DNA from: Rothia nasimurium
Lineage (GTDB): Bacteria; Actinomycetota; Actinomycetes; Actinomycetales; Micrococcaceae
Reading direction: 5' to 3'
Length of the DNA: 64,000 nucleotides
Assembly: GCF_004569295.1 (NCBI RefSeq)
Contig: NZ_SPQC01000007.1
Span: 16,531-80,530, forward strand
How positions within the stretch are numbered: the first letter of the stretch is position 1; each line of letters opens with the position of its first letter. A model generated the notes under the pieces. That model worked only from the letters and a program-made list of their open reading frames with translations. It did not search any database and was not told the DNA's origin. Below, in pieces: positions 45,904-55,829 of this stretch. The translations under genes and the position numbers were made by a program.

Positions 45904-46986
45904 GTGATTGAATCTATCCAGGGTCTGCTCGACGAGCATGCAGACCTCCAGAAGCAGCTGGCTGACCCCGCCGTCCACGCTGACCAGGGCAAGGCCCGTA
46001 AGCTGGGGCGCCGCTACTCAGAGCTCAACGGCATCGTTGAAGCCTACAACCGCGTGAACACCCTGCGCGACGATATCGAAGCTGCCCGCGAGATGGCCGC
46101 CGAAGACCCCGACTTTGCTGACGAGGTCAAGGAGCTTGAAGCCCAGCTGCCCGAGGCAGAAGAGAAGCTGCGCCGTCTGCTGATTCCCCGTGATCCGGAC
46201 GACGGCCGCAACGTTATTCTCGAAGTCAAGGGTGGCGAAGGCGGCGACGAGGCTTCCCTCTTTGCTGCTGACCTGCTGCGCATGTACACCCGCTACGCCG
46301 AGTCTAAGGGCTGGAAGACCGAAATGATTTCCTCCCAGACCACCGACGTGGGCGGCTACAAGGACGCCCAGGTAGCTATCAAGGGCACCTCGAATGACCC
46401 TGCTGAGGGTGTCTGGGCCCACCTCAAGTACGAGGGTGGCGTGCACCGCGTGCAGCGTGTACCGGCGACCGAGTCCCAGGGCCGTATCCACACCTCAGCC
46501 GCCGGTGTGCTGGTCTTCCCCGAGGTCGATGAGCCCGAGGAAATCGAGATTAACCAGAACGACCTGAAGATTGACGTCTACCGGTCTTCTGGCCCCGGTG
46601 GCCAGTCGGTGAACACCACTGACTCCGCTGTGCGTATTACCCACCTGCCCACCGGCATCGTGGTTGCTATGCAGAACGAGAAGTCACAGATTCAGAACCG
46701 TGAAGCTGCTATGCGCGTGCTCCGTGCCCGTCTGCTTGCCTGGCAGCAGGAGCAGATTGACGCCGAGAACGCCGAGAAGCGCCACTCCCAGGTGCGCACC
46801 ATGGACCGTTCAGAGCGCATCCGCACCTACAACTTCCCTGAAAACCGTATTGCCGACCACCGCACCGGCTACAAGGCCTACAACCTGGACGCCGTACTCA
46901 ACGGCGATCTTGAGGCTGTTGTGCAGTCCGCTATCGAAATGGACGAGGCTGCCCGCCTTGAGAAGCTCGGTCAGGAAGACAAATAA
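45904..46986 (+). CDS. prfA: Peptide chain release factor 1
   Basis: Recognises UAA and UAG. Helical domain 1, codon-recognition region with [20 protein letters not shown], and the catalytic GGQ in [20 protein letters not shown] (about residue 231). 360 residues, normal. GTG start behind GGAAAGGA, 15 bases after rho; prmC begins two bases after its stop. Confidence 0.97.
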   Translation: MIESIQGLLDEHADLQKQLADPAVHADQGKARKLGRRYSELNGIVEAYNRVNTLRDDIEAAREMAAEDPDFADEVKELEAQLPEAEEKLRRLLIPRDPDDGRNVILEVKGGEGGDEASLFAADLLRMYTRYAESKGWKTEMISSQTTDVGGYKDAQVAIKGTSNDPAEGVWAHLKYEGGVHRVQRVPATESQGRIHTSAAGVLVFPEVDEPEEIEINQNDLKIDVYRSSGPGGQSVNTTDSAVRITHLPTGIVVAMQNEKSQIQNREAAMRVLRARLLAWQQEQIDAENAEKRHSQVRTMDRSERIRTYNFPENRIADHRTGYKAYNLDAVLNGDLEAVVQSAIEMDEAARLEKLGQEDK

Positions 46987-46988
46987 GC

Positions 46989-47912
46989 GTGGCTGATTTT
47001 AGCCTGGAGCCCGGCGAAGAGCTTGATTCAGCCCTTCGCCGGGCTGCGCTCTATCTTGGCGCAGCCGGTATCGACTCGGCTGCGGTAGACGCGCAGCTTC
47101 TTGCCGCTTACCTGTTGGAGAAGGACGCCGGTGAGCCGGTATCGAGGGGTCGCGTTCAGTCCCTGGCCCTGCTAGGGAATCCGGTACCTGGGGGCTTTGC
47201 CCGTCTGGTGACCCTGCGCGGTGAGCGTCTGCCCCTCCAGCACCTGACCGGCCAGGCCCATTTCCGGGCTCTGACCCTGTCGGTGGGGCCGGGGGTTTTT
47301 GTACCCCGCCCCGAGACCGAGCTACTGGTGGAGCACGCCCTCACCGCCTACCGGGGCATGGCTGAGGCCCTGCCCGCTCAGCCCCTAGTGGTTGACCTGT
47401 GTACCGGGTCAGGTGCTATTGCAGCTGCCCTCGCTACCGAGCTGGCCACCGATGAACAGGTGCCGACCCCGCGCGTCCTTGCCGTCGAACTCTCGACCGA
47501 AGCTGCTGCCTGGGCCGAGCGTAACCTGGGCCCTGCCGGGGTGGAACTGGTAGCGGGTGATGCCCGTACGGCCCTACCCGGGTACGAGGGAGCCGTTACC
47601 CTGGTGGCCTCCAACCCGCCCTATATCCCTGCCGGGGCAATTCCTAAAGACCCAGAGGTCCGCGATCACGACCCGGCCCTGGCTCTCTACGGCGGGGGAG
47701 AGGACGGCATGGAGCTACCTGCCGCCATCGCAGCCCGGGCCTACTCTCTCTTAGCTCCCGGTGGCTATCTGATTATGGAGCACGCCGAGACCCAGTGGGA
47801 ACTGATGCGTCAGGCTCTTGCCGCCGCCGGCTTTGAAGGTATCGAATCTATTGACGACTTCGCGGGTAAACCCCGTCACACCTCGGGCTATAAACCGTTA
47901 CCAGGCACCTAA
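46989..47912 (+). CDS. prmC: Release factor glutamine methyltransferase
   Basis: SAM-dependent enzyme that methylates the Gln of the GGQ motif in PrfA, encoded immediately upstream. SAM site VVDLCTGSGAIAAAL (about 135-149) and catalytic NPPY in ASNPPYIPAG (about 208). 307 residues. GTG start two bases after prfA. Confidence 0.95.
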   Translation: MADFSLEPGEELDSALRRAALYLGAAGIDSAAVDAQLLAAYLLEKDAGEPVSRGRVQSLALLGNPVPGGFARLVTLRGERLPLQHLTGQAHFRALTLSVGPGVFVPRPETELLVEHALTAYRGMAEALPAQPLVVDLCTGSGAIAAALATELATDEQVPTPRVLAVELSTEAAAWAERNLGPAGVELVAGDARTALPGYEGAVTLVASNPPYIPAGAIPKDPEVRDHDPALALYGGGEDGMELPAAIAARAYSLLAPGGYLIMEHAETQWELMRQALAAAGFEGIESIDDFAGKPRHTSGYKPLPGT

Positions 47913-47927
47913 GAATGTGAAAGAATA

Positions 47928-48998
47928 ATGAGCGTGAAAGCAACCATTGTTAGTGCAACCGACCCTGAGACCCTGGGCGACGCCATCGCGACCGCCAATT
48001 CAGCAATCGGCGCAGCCAAGACCATCGTGATTCCTACCGACACTGTGTACGGTATCGCCACTGACGCCTTCTCCATTGAGGGCGTTGGGAACCTGCTTGC
48101 CGCTAAGGGCCGTACCCGGCAGATGCCCCCGCCGGTACTCATTTACGACCAGTCTGTGCTGCCGGGGTTGGCTGATGAGATTTCTGAGGACGCCCGCGCC
48201 CTGGCTACCGAGTTCTGGCCCGGTGCTCTCACCCTGATTTTCTACTCCCAGCCCTCTCTGAACTGGGACCTGGGCGAGACCCAGGGCACCGTTGCCCTGC
48301 GCGTGCCTAACGACCCGGTTGCTATCGAGCTTCTGAAAAACCTGGGCCCTCTGGCTGTTTCTTCAGCCAACAAGACCGGGCGCTCGGCAGCCACAACCGC
48401 CCAGGAAGCCATTGCCCAGCTGGGCGATGACGTGGCCGTTATCTTTGACGGTGGGCCCCGCCCCGAGAACCGTCCTGAGGGCTTCGAAACCAAGGACGCC
48501 CTACCTTCGACCATCGTGGACTGCACCTCTGACCGCCTGGTTGTGGTGCGTGAGGGCGCAATTTCAGTAGAGCGCCTGCGCGAGGTCGTGCCCGGTGTGC
48601 TTACTCGCGCTGAGTTTGAGGCCCAGGAGAAGGCCCGCCGCGAAGCCGAGTCAGCTCTGGTAGCTAGCTCAGAGGTGATGGAAGATACAGAGTTTTCGCC
48701 CCGCCAGGTGGATGAGTTTGAGACAGAAGAGGTTGAGGCTACCCCCCGCCAGGCCGCCGTTCCTGTAGCTGGTTCACTCGCTGCGGGGCTGGTGGGCGGT
48801 ACTAGCGGCACCGCAGCTGTTGACCAGCGCCGTACCGCCAGCGCTCATGCTCCCGAGACCCGCGTGGTACAAGACAACACCAAGCCCTACTCGGTGGCCG
48901 ATGCCCGTTCCCTGGTTTTTGGAGCCCAGAAAGAAGCCCCCGCCGAGCCGCTGACCGAAGCGGATGGTGAGGGCAAAGAAGGCACTCCTACCGTCTAG
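47928..48998 (+). CDS. L-threonylcarbamoyladenylate synthase (TsaC/Sua5/YrdC) with long C-terminal tail
   Basis: Makes the TC-AMP intermediate for the t6A37 modification of ANN-decoding tRNAs. YrdC core residues about 15-215: KTIVIPTDTVYGIATDAF, KGRTRQMPPPVLI (KxR plus SxN pattern, SSANKTGRSA). Residues about 220-356 are a low-complexity, Glu/Ala/Pro-rich extension that is not the usual Sua5 domain. 356 residues. Overlaps the next gene on the opposite strand by four bases. Confidence 0.9.
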   Translation: MSVKATIVSATDPETLGDAIATANSAIGAAKTIVIPTDTVYGIATDAFSIEGVGNLLAAKGRTRQMPPPVLIYDQSVLPGLADEISEDARALATEFWPGALTLIFYSQPSLNWDLGETQGTVALRVPNDPVAIELLKNLGPLAVSSANKTGRSAATTAQEAIAQLGDDVAVIFDGGPRPENRPEGFETKDALPSTIVDCTSDRLVVVREGAISVERLREVVPGVLTRAEFEAQEKARREAESALVASSEVMEDTEFSPRQVDEFETEEVEATPRQAAVPVAGSLAAGLVGGTSGTAAVDQRRTASAHAPETRVVQDNTKPYSVADARSLVFGAQKEAPAEPLTEADGEGKEGTPTV

Positions 48999-50068
48999 TT
49001 TTCAAACTTGCGGTCTTGCCTGGTGCCCAGTGCGCTGTGGGCGGTGCGAAGCACCTCGCTCACCCGTGCTTGGGGCACCAGGCCATTTTTTTGAGCCCAC
49101 GAATCGTCGATATCCTGACCGAACCACATCACCTCAACCCGGCGGACGGGCCCGGTTAGACGGTCACCCAGGAGCTCAGAGACCCTGTAGCCGGTGGCGA
49201 CCAGGGCCCGGCAGAGGGGGGGCGGTAGGTGTAGGGGGCGGCGGCGTCCTGCGTCAATAAGGACGGACTCGGTGGTTGTGCCCTCCCAGGGCTGCATTAC
49301 GATGCCGGGCAGGGGGCCTACGAAACTGGCTACCCGGTAGACGAATTCTGCCAGGGCGTAGTTAGAGGAGACCGGGGTACGACGCGGGGTGCGCCCTGCG
49401 ACGGACGCCAGCGGTGAGGAGGCGATTTTTGCGAAAGCCTCGGTGGTTCGGCGGCCACGGCCCTGCACACTCGTGGCCCGGATAATGCAGATATCGACTG
49501 CATGATCCCCGGCTACAGCGACGGGGGAGCGGGAGGGAGCAGCCGGGAACTCTGACGCTTCAGAGCCGGGAGCCTGCCCCTGAGCAGCTGTTTCTTCGAT
49601 AAAGACCCGCAGGGCTAGAAGCACCTCTTCACCCAGGGCCTTCGAGAAAGAGTAGGCAGAGAAAGGCTGTGGTTCTGCCTCTGCACTGAGAACAGGGACC
49701 GGCCCTAAGACAGCAGCAGAGCTCAGGTGGATTACCCTGCTGACCCCGGTGCGCTGGGCGGCAATTGCAATGACCGCAGGCAGCAGGGCATTAGCGCCTA
49801 GCAGAGGAGCTAGGTCTTCCTGGTCAGGGGCAGCCAGGCCCGAAGCATTGATGACAACTTCGCACCCGGCAAAAGATTCAGCGAGAGTGTCGATAATGCC
49901 GTCTAGCTGCCGGGCTTCGCGAATGAGCTGGTTGGCTTCGGCCGTGCGCGTGAGCAGACGGGGAGCCTCAACAGCATCGACTTGAACGCCTTCGGCAGCT
50001 AGCCGGGCTACAATCGATGAACCCACAAACCCGCTTGCCCCAATTACTTTCCATGTGGCCTGAGCCAT
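48995..50068 (-). CDS. NAD-dependent epimerase/dehydratase family protein
   Basis: Extended SDR protein: NAD-binding VIGASGFVGSSIVARL (residues about 8-23), HLSSAAVLG and active-site pattern YSFSKALGEE (Y-x3-K). 357 residues. The C-terminal substrate part is divergent. With the glycosyltransferase and dehydratase genes divergently next to it, a role in nucleotide-sugar or glycan synthesis is likely. Substrate unknown. Confidence 0.82.
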   Translation of the reverse strand: MAQATWKVIGASGFVGSSIVARLAAEGVQVDAVEAPRLLTRTAEANQLIREARQLDGIIDTLAESFAGCEVVINASGLAAPDQEDLAPLLGANALLPAVIAIAAQRTGVSRVIHLSSAAVLGPVPVLSAEAEPQPFSAYSFSKALGEEVLLALRVFIEETAAQGQAPGSEASEFPAAPSRSPVAVAGDHAVDICIIRATSVQGRGRRTTEAFAKIASSPLASVAGRTPRRTPVSSNYALAEFVYRVASFVGPLPGIVMQPWEGTTTESVLIDAGRRRPLHLPPPLCRALVATGYRVSELLGDRLTGPVRRVEVMWFGQDIDDSWAQKNGLVPQARVSEVLRTAHSALGTRQDRKFEN

Positions 50069-50314
50069 GCCTTTACTCCGTCCGTGCAGTGGTTACCGGT
50101 GGGTCGTCTGTGCCCCTACCCCTAGGGTGACATAGGCCGAACCAAAAAACACGTAGGGCAGGCCACAAAAGGGCTAAGGTTTGGGCTTCTGGCTGACTGC
50201 GCTGGGATAATCCACAGGTGAGTTCGCTAAACTTAGATAGAGTTGTGTGTTTTGTGCCCTGAAATCGGGGTAAGCACGACTTTGCAGGTGGCCTCACCCC
50301 ACGAAAGGACCTGT

Positions 50315-52171
50315 TTGCCCATGGTATCTGCCCCGACACCCCAGGTGCGCCTCCAGGAGCGCATTGTTGCTGTAGTGGTGACCTATAACCGCCGTGAGCT
50401 GCTTGAACAGACTCTAGCCGGGATAGAGGCGGGGGAACTGACCCCCGATACGGTCATCGTCGTCAATAATGCTTCTACCGACGGCACCGAAGAGTACCTG
50501 GGCAGCTATCGGAGTTCGCTGGCTACCGACATTGTGCACCTGCCGCAGAACGTGGGCGGCGCAGGCGGCTTCACTGTGGGCATCGACCGGGCCCTAAATC
50601 ACCATGCGGCAGACCTGGTCTGGGTCATGGACGACGACACCGAACCTACCGAGAATACCCTGTCTGAGGCATACCGGGCCTGGGCTGACTATTCCCCGGC
50701 GCGGGCAGAGCGCCCGGCCGTCGTGGCCTCTAAGGTGGTGTGGACCAACGGCCAGGATCACCCTATGAACACCATGCGTACCATGTTCGCCGCGGGCCCC
50801 GACCGTACCGCGCGGGCAGCCGCTGTGGGCGCCCGCCCCATCCGCTCGGCGTCCTTTGTCTCAATCCTGATGGATGCTGCCGCCATGCGGTCCACCGACC
50901 TGCCCCTGGCAGACTTCTTTATCTGGAATGACGACTTCGAATACACCACCCGCCTGATTCACCACAGCAACGGTATTGCTACCGAGCGGTCGGTAGCCCG
51001 TCACCACACCAAGACCTTTGGTACCACAGACGCCAAACCTGGCCCTCGTTTCTACAACGATGTGCGCAATAAGCTCTGGGTTTTTTGTGCCCGTCGTACC
51101 CTGACCCCGCTGGAAAAGCTGCTCTACGGCGGTTCGACGGCCCGTCTGTGGGTTAGTACTCTGCTGCGCACGGATGAGAAGAAGACCTACACCGGCTACT
51201 TCCTCAAGGGGCTTCAGGACGCCGCCGCCGGCTATCGCTCGAACAATGAGGTACTGGACGGCGTCTACCAGCTTGAAACCCCCCAGCTGGCCCAGCGCGT
51301 CAAAGAAAACTACGGGAGCGACCCCAAGTTCTCTGTCTTGATGAGCGTTTATGCCGGGGATCAGCCCGAGCATCTGCGCCTGGCCCTAGCCTCGAATGCC
51401 GAGGGCCAAACCCTGCGCCCCAATCAGCTGGTGCTGGTGCAGGATGGCCCCGTGGGCGCTGAGCTTTCTCAGGTTATCGCTGATTTTGAAGAGCAGAGTT
51501 CCCTGCCTATGACCGTGGTGCGCCTTGCCAAGAACCACGGGCTAGCTGCCGCTCTGCACGAGGGGCTCACCTACTGCGACTACGATATTGTGGCCCGAGC
51601 AGACTCAGACGATGTTTCTGCTCCTGACCGTTTTGCCCAGCAGGTTCCTCTGCTTGCCGCGGGCCAGTACGACGTGCTGGGTAGCGCCATGTACGAATTT
51701 ACGGACGACCCCGCCCGCCCCGAGGCCGAACGGAAGGCTGTGACCGGGGCGAGAGCTATCCGAGAGATGCTTCCGAAACGCAATCCCATGCTGCACCCTA
51801 CGGTGGTCTTCCGCAAGAGCGCTGTAGAGGCCGTTGGCAGCTACGTTGAGGTTCCGGGAGCCGAAGACTATTGGCTCTGGGCCCGCATGAGTCGGGCCGG
51901 GTTCGTCTTGGGCAACTTGAGCCAGCCCCTGGTGAGCTACCGGGTCTCCACTGCCTACACACGACGCGGGGGCATTCAGGCCCTGCGGAAGGATCTTCAG
52001 GTCCAGCGCAGGCTCTATAGCGGGGGAGTGCTGGGCCCTGTCCGCTTCGCGCAGAACCTAGCCATACGCGGTGTCTACCGCCTAGCACCAGAAGAACTGC
52101 GCACCCGGGCCTTTAGGGCCATGACCGGCCGAACCCCGCAGGGGAAGAAAGAGAAGGGCAGCAATGTCTAA
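50315..52171 (+). CDS. Double-domain GT2 glycosyltransferase
   Basis: Two family-2 glycosyltransferase units in one chain. The first (about residues 15-260: AVVVTYNRRELLEQTL, NNASTDGT, WVMDDDTEP, FFIWNDDFEYTTRL) resembles galactofuranosyl/rhamnosyl transferases of the GlfT type. The second (about 340-560: FSVLMSVYAGDQPEHLRLAL, LVQDGP, DIVARADSDDVSAPDR) resembles EpsE/WcaA-type enzymes. Each has its own DxD/DDD metal motif. Start TTG 50315 or ATG 50321, both behind AAAGGA. Its end overlaps the next gene. Probably adds two sugars of a surface polysaccharide. Confidence 0.86.
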   Translation: MPMVSAPTPQVRLQERIVAVVVTYNRRELLEQTLAGIEAGELTPDTVIVVNNASTDGTEEYLGSYRSSLATDIVHLPQNVGGAGGFTVGIDRALNHHAADLVWVMDDDTEPTENTLSEAYRAWADYSPARAERPAVVASKVVWTNGQDHPMNTMRTMFAAGPDRTARAAAVGARPIRSASFVSILMDAAAMRSTDLPLADFFIWNDDFEYTTRLIHHSNGIATERSVARHHTKTFGTTDAKPGPRFYNDVRNKLWVFCARRTLTPLEKLLYGGSTARLWVSTLLRTDEKKTYTGYFLKGLQDAAAGYRSNNEVLDGVYQLETPQLAQRVKENYGSDPKFSVLMSVYAGDQPEHLRLALASNAEGQTLRPNQLVLVQDGPVGAELSQVIADFEEQSSLPMTVVRLAKNHGLAAALHEGLTYCDYDIVARADSDDVSAPDRFAQQVPLLAAGQYDVLGSAMYEFTDDPARPEAERKAVTGARAIREMLPKRNPMLHPTVVFRKSAVEAVGSYVEVPGAEDYWLWARMSRAGFVLGNLSQPLVSYRVSTAYTRRGGIQALRKDLQVQRRLYSGGVLGPVRFAQNLAIRGVYRLAPEELRTRAFRAMTGRTPQGKKEKGSNV

Positions 52172-54026
52172 AGAATCGTCCCCGCAGACCACCTCTATTC
52201 CCATTCTGACATCGAGCACCGAGCGGAAGACCTGGTGGAAGTACGTGCAGATGGGGCTAGACTCCCTAGCCTGGCTACTAGCCCTTCCCGCTGCCTTTGT
52301 TCTGCGCTACGGCATGGACCTCAGCCAGATTGATGCAGGCGGGCTAACCGCGGTCGCCCTGGTGATGGTCGCCCTACAAATCGGTGGTGGTCTGATGATG
52401 GGTCTCTACCGCGGCGTCCACAGCTACGGCACCCTGCAAGAGGGAAGCAAGCTCTACCCCCTGATGTTTGCCAATATCTGCATTATGCAGATACTGCTTC
52501 TGGTGTCGTCCCGTGCCTTTGGCGTGCCCCGCTCTGTGGTGCTGATTGCTTTCCCCATCGCTGTTTTGCTGATGATGGGCTTCCGCTACAGCAAGCGAAT
52601 CTATGAGGAAAAAACCAACCGCCCCAGCGGTAAAGATGTACAGCGGGTGATTGTTTACGGTGCAGGTTTTCTGGGGCGCAACCTGATTTCAACCCTGATG
52701 ACCGACCCCAAGGCCAAGTACCTGCCGGTCGCGATTGTTGACGATGACCGGTCGGTGCGTAACGCCCGTATTCATTCGGTTAAGGTTGAGGGAACCAGCG
52801 CTGATCTGGCGGCCCTGGTAAAACACCACCAGGCTGAGAAGGTGCTTATTGCTATTGGCGAAGAGATTCCTGAACGACGCCTGGTCCGCATCGCCCAGAG
52901 CATGAAAGAACTGGGCGTAGAGACCATACGCATTAACTCTGCTGTTCCCGACATGGGGCAGGCCCATCGCCGCAGCGAAGAGAACAATGAGCGGGAGCTT
53001 CTTGAGAAGATTCGCGGCACAATTGACTACAAGATCAACCATGACCTGATTCGTAGCTACGTGCAGGGCCGACGGGTGCTTGTGACCGGTGCAGGCGGGT
53101 CAATCGGCTCTGAGCTCTGTCGCCAGATTAGTGCCTATCAGCCGGCTGAGCTCATGATGCTCGACCGAGATGAGTCCCTGCTCATGGATACCCGGTATTC
53201 CCTGACCGGCCTATCAAGCCTGGATGATCCCAGCGTGGTTTTGGCTGACGTACGGGATTTTGAGGCCCTAGAGGCGGTGTTTGCTGAACGTCAACCTGAG
53301 GTTGTATTTCATGCTGCCGCCCTTAAACATGTCTCTGCCCTTGAGGCTTACCCCAAGGAAGCCTACAAAACCAATATCCTGGGCACCGCAAACGTACTTA
53401 AGGCTTCAGCTCAGGTTGATGTTCAGGTTTTTGTGAATATCTCGACCGATAAGGCCGCTGACCCTACCACTGCCCTGGGGCAGTCCAAGCGCAGCGCAGA
53501 AATGCTGACGAGCTGGTATGGCGAGCAGACTGGCCGTACCTATGTCTCGGTGCGCTTTGGCAATGTTTTTGGCTCTCGCGGTTCTATTAAGCCCCTCTTT
53601 ACCAAGCAGATTCTGGACGGCGGCCCCCTGACCGTGACCGACCGGAATGCCACCCGTTACTTCATGCTGATTCCGGACGCCTGCCTGCTGGTCATGCTGG
53701 CCGGGGCAATCGGTCGCAGCGGCGAGGTGATGGTGCTCGATATGGGCGAGCCGGTCAAGATTCTCAAGGTCGCTGAACATATGCGCAGCCTCTATGAACG
53801 CTTCGATGTAGCCATCGACATCATTGGCCTGCGCGCTGGCGAAAAGCGCGACGAGGTGCTTTTTGGCCAGGACGAGGTGCACCAGCGCAGCGAAGAGAAC
53901 GAAAATATCATGAGGGCTCAAGCCCCCAGGCTTGACCCCGCTGACCTTGACTACGCCCGCTGGCTCGAAAACTACCGCAGCCACCGCGGGTACGACCGCA
54001 CCGAGCATCGGGGGCAGGAGGCCTAA
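52164..54026 (+). CDS. Membrane NDP-sugar 4,6-dehydratase, CapD/PglF/WbpM type
   Basis: Four N-terminal membrane helices (about residues 25-135), a CoA/NAD-binding-like Rossmann unit (VIVYGAGFLGRNLIS, about 155), then the catalytic SDR domain (RVLVTGAGGSIGSELCRQI, about 300; VNISTDKAADPTTALGQSKR, about 430). The family forms UDP-4-keto-6-deoxy-HexNAc from UDP-GlcNAc. 620 residues. Eight-base overlap with the upstream glycosyltransferase; stop shares a base with the next start (TAATG). Confidence 0.9.
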   Translation: MSKESSPQTTSIPILTSSTERKTWWKYVQMGLDSLAWLLALPAAFVLRYGMDLSQIDAGGLTAVALVMVALQIGGGLMMGLYRGVHSYGTLQEGSKLYPLMFANICIMQILLLVSSRAFGVPRSVVLIAFPIAVLLMMGFRYSKRIYEEKTNRPSGKDVQRVIVYGAGFLGRNLISTLMTDPKAKYLPVAIVDDDRSVRNARIHSVKVEGTSADLAALVKHHQAEKVLIAIGEEIPERRLVRIAQSMKELGVETIRINSAVPDMGQAHRRSEENNERELLEKIRGTIDYKINHDLIRSYVQGRRVLVTGAGGSIGSELCRQISAYQPAELMMLDRDESLLMDTRYSLTGLSSLDDPSVVLADVRDFEALEAVFAERQPEVVFHAAALKHVSALEAYPKEAYKTNILGTANVLKASAQVDVQVFVNISTDKAADPTTALGQSKRSAEMLTSWYGEQTGRTYVSVRFGNVFGSRGSIKPLFTKQILDGGPLTVTDRNATRYFMLIPDACLLVMLAGAIGRSGEVMVLDMGEPVKILKVAEHMRSLYERFDVAIDIIGLRAGEKRDEVLFGQDEVHQRSEENENIMRAQAPRLDPADLDYARWLENYRSHRGYDRTEHRGQEA

Positions 54027-55054
54027 TGACCACCTCAGAACTTCTGGCCCTGCTTCTGGTACCCACCACCGTCGCCTTGGTCGCCGGTCTGCTCTTACCC
54101 TTCGCCGTGCGTCCGCTCCTGCATCGCTGGAACCTGGTCGACATCCCCACCGCACGGTCCTCCCACAGCTCCCCGGTCTTCCGAGGCATGGGGCTGGCAA
54201 CCGCACTCGCAGCGGTGCTGGCCTACCTGGTTGCCCTCATCGACGGACAGATTTTTACTGATCGGTCTATCGCCCTCTTCGTACTCTTTGGCATGGTGGC
54301 ATCGGGTGCTCTGGGCTGGATGGAGGACTACCGAGGGGTCTCTATCAAGGTTCGCTTTGCTGCCCAGCTACTCATTGGAGTTATCGTCACTCTGGGAATG
54401 ACCTTGATGTTGGGGACCTCCATCTTCTGGGTTCCCCTAGGCGTCTTTGCGATCGCCGCCTATATCAACGTGGTGAACTTTATGGACGGCATTAACGGCA
54501 TCTCGGGTCTGCACGGCTTTGCCGTGGGCGGGGCTTATGCCTACGCGGGCTGGGTCAACCAAATGCCCTGGCTACTTGCCGGGGGAGCAGCCGTGGCAGC
54601 GGCCTACCTGGCCTTCCTGCCCTGGAACGTGCGCACCGGTAAGAATGTTTTCCTGGGGGACGCCGGTTCCTACTTCCTGGGGGGAGCTATCGCTTCTATG
54701 GCGGTGGGTGCTTTCCTTTCGGGGGTTTACGTGGAATATATTCTTGCCCCCCTGCTGGTCTACCTGGCAGATACCGGAACTACGCTATTGCGCCGAATCG
54801 TGCGGGGTGAGCAGTGGTACAAACCCCATCGCACCCACGCCTATCAGCGGTTGACGGACGTCGGTTTCAGCCACCTGGGCAGTGCAATCCTTGTGACGCT
54901 CACTACTTTAATGGTGACCGCTGTGACTGTTCTGGCTTTGCCCTTTGAAACTCAGAACGCTGTTTGGTCTGCCCTGTTAGTTGTGCTTATCTTGACCCTT
55001 TACGTCTTTTTGCCGACCTTGCTCGGGAAGGTGCGTCAGAAAAATGGGGACTAA
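54026..55054 (+). CDS. Polyprenyl-phosphate N-acetylhexosamine-1-phosphate transferase (WecA/TagO/MraY family)
   Basis: Polytopic enzyme that starts lipid-linked glycan assembly. Motifs: RSSHSSPVFRGMGLA (nucleotide-sugar side), GWMEDYRGVSIKVRFAAQ, the metal/catalytic NFMDGINGISGLH, and FLGDAGSYFLGG, with a HRTHAYQR basic loop. About ten hydrophobic segments, 342 residues. With the dehydratase and glycosyltransferase upstream it probably makes a lipid-linked saccharide for cell-wall glycan or teichoic-like polymer. Overlaps the next gene by 11 bases. Confidence 0.9.
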   Translation: MTTSELLALLLVPTTVALVAGLLLPFAVRPLLHRWNLVDIPTARSSHSSPVFRGMGLATALAAVLAYLVALIDGQIFTDRSIALFVLFGMVASGALGWMEDYRGVSIKVRFAAQLLIGVIVTLGMTLMLGTSIFWVPLGVFAIAAYINVVNFMDGINGISGLHGFAVGGAYAYAGWVNQMPWLLAGGAAVAAAYLAFLPWNVRTGKNVFLGDAGSYFLGGAIASMAVGAFLSGVYVEYILAPLLVYLADTGTTLLRRIVRGEQWYKPHRTHAYQRLTDVGFSHLGSAILVTLTTLMVTAVTVLALPFETQNAVWSALLVVLILTLYVFLPTLLGKVRQKNGD

Positions 55055-55466
55055 GCCGCTGGGCATCAACGAGATGCCCTGGTTAAAAATCTTTCGGTTC
55101 GTCTCACTGGCTTTGGCTATCTTGGCCCTAGTCGGTACGATAGTTGGTGTACTTATCGCAGGTAAACCGGCTGCGGGTGGGTTCCTTACGGGTCTTGCCC
55201 TGGTTTATCTCAGTTTCGCGGTCGGAATCATGGTTGTGATACCGGCTGAGAAGAAGTCGATGAAAGCGGCGGCAACGGCTCTAGCGGCCATGTATCCGTT
55301 CAAGATTATGGTTTTCACCGGCCTCTTAGTGTTCGCCCCTATACCGCAGGATTTTCGTAACGGCTGGCTTCTCACCGGAGCCGTCCTGGCACTGGTGGCC
55401 CAGCTTGTCATTGAAACGAAAATTATCTCGAAACAGAGAATCCTCTATTTCGATTCGGTAGGATGA
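55044..55466 (+). CDS. AtpI-like small membrane protein
   Basis: 140 residues with four hydrophobic segments (FVSLALAILALVGTIVGVLIA, FLTGLALVYLSFAVGIMVVI, the PFKIMVFTGLLVFAP region, and WLLTGAVLALVAQLVIETKI). The layout and the place ahead of the ATP synthase genes match the actinobacterial AtpI-like protein, believed to help c-ring assembly or Mg supply. Overlaps the transferase gene, suggesting some read-through into the atp operon. Confidence 0.75.
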   Translation: MGTKPLGINEMPWLKIFRFVSLALAILALVGTIVGVLIAGKPAAGGFLTGLALVYLSFAVGIMVVIPAEKKSMKAAATALAAMYPFKIMVFTGLLVFAPIPQDFRNGWLLTGAVLALVAQLVIETKIISKQRILYFDSVG

Positions 55467-55490
55467 AACTAGGCAAAGGAGCATACACCC

Positions 55491-55745
55491 GTGGGTAACA
55501 CCGACGATAAGTGGTACAAGCAAGAAAAGCAGTTACGCTCTGCTGGCGACCTGGTTGCCGGTGGCGGAACAGCCGGGGCCTTTATGACGCTTCTCTACGT
55601 CATGATAGGCATTGGTATCTGGAGTTTGGTAGGCTATGGTCTGGACCACTTGCTAGGTACAACCTGGATTGCTTGGGTAGGCGGATTCGTTGGCGCCTTT
55701 GGTGGTATCTACCTGGTATTTATCCACATGCAGCAGCGTAAATAA
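55491..55745 (+). CDS. AtpZ/AtpI-family protein
   Basis: 84 residues with two membrane helices (AGAFMTLLYVMIGIGIWSLVGYGLD and WIAWVGGFVGAFGGIYLVF) and a charged N-tail, as in the F0F1-ATPase-associated AtpZ/AtpI family. GTG start behind AAAGGAG. Located between the AtpI-like gene and atpB. Confidence 0.8.
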   Translation: MGNTDDKWYKQEKQLRSAGDLVAGGGTAGAFMTLLYVMIGIGIWSLVGYGLDHLLGTTWIAWVGGFVGAFGGIYLVFIHMQQRK

Positions 55746-55829
55746 GACCAACTGGAACCGGTTGGCACACACATACTTTTGATTCTTTAAACCTCTGAGG
55801 TTGCTGGAGCCAGCGGCCAACACGAAGCA

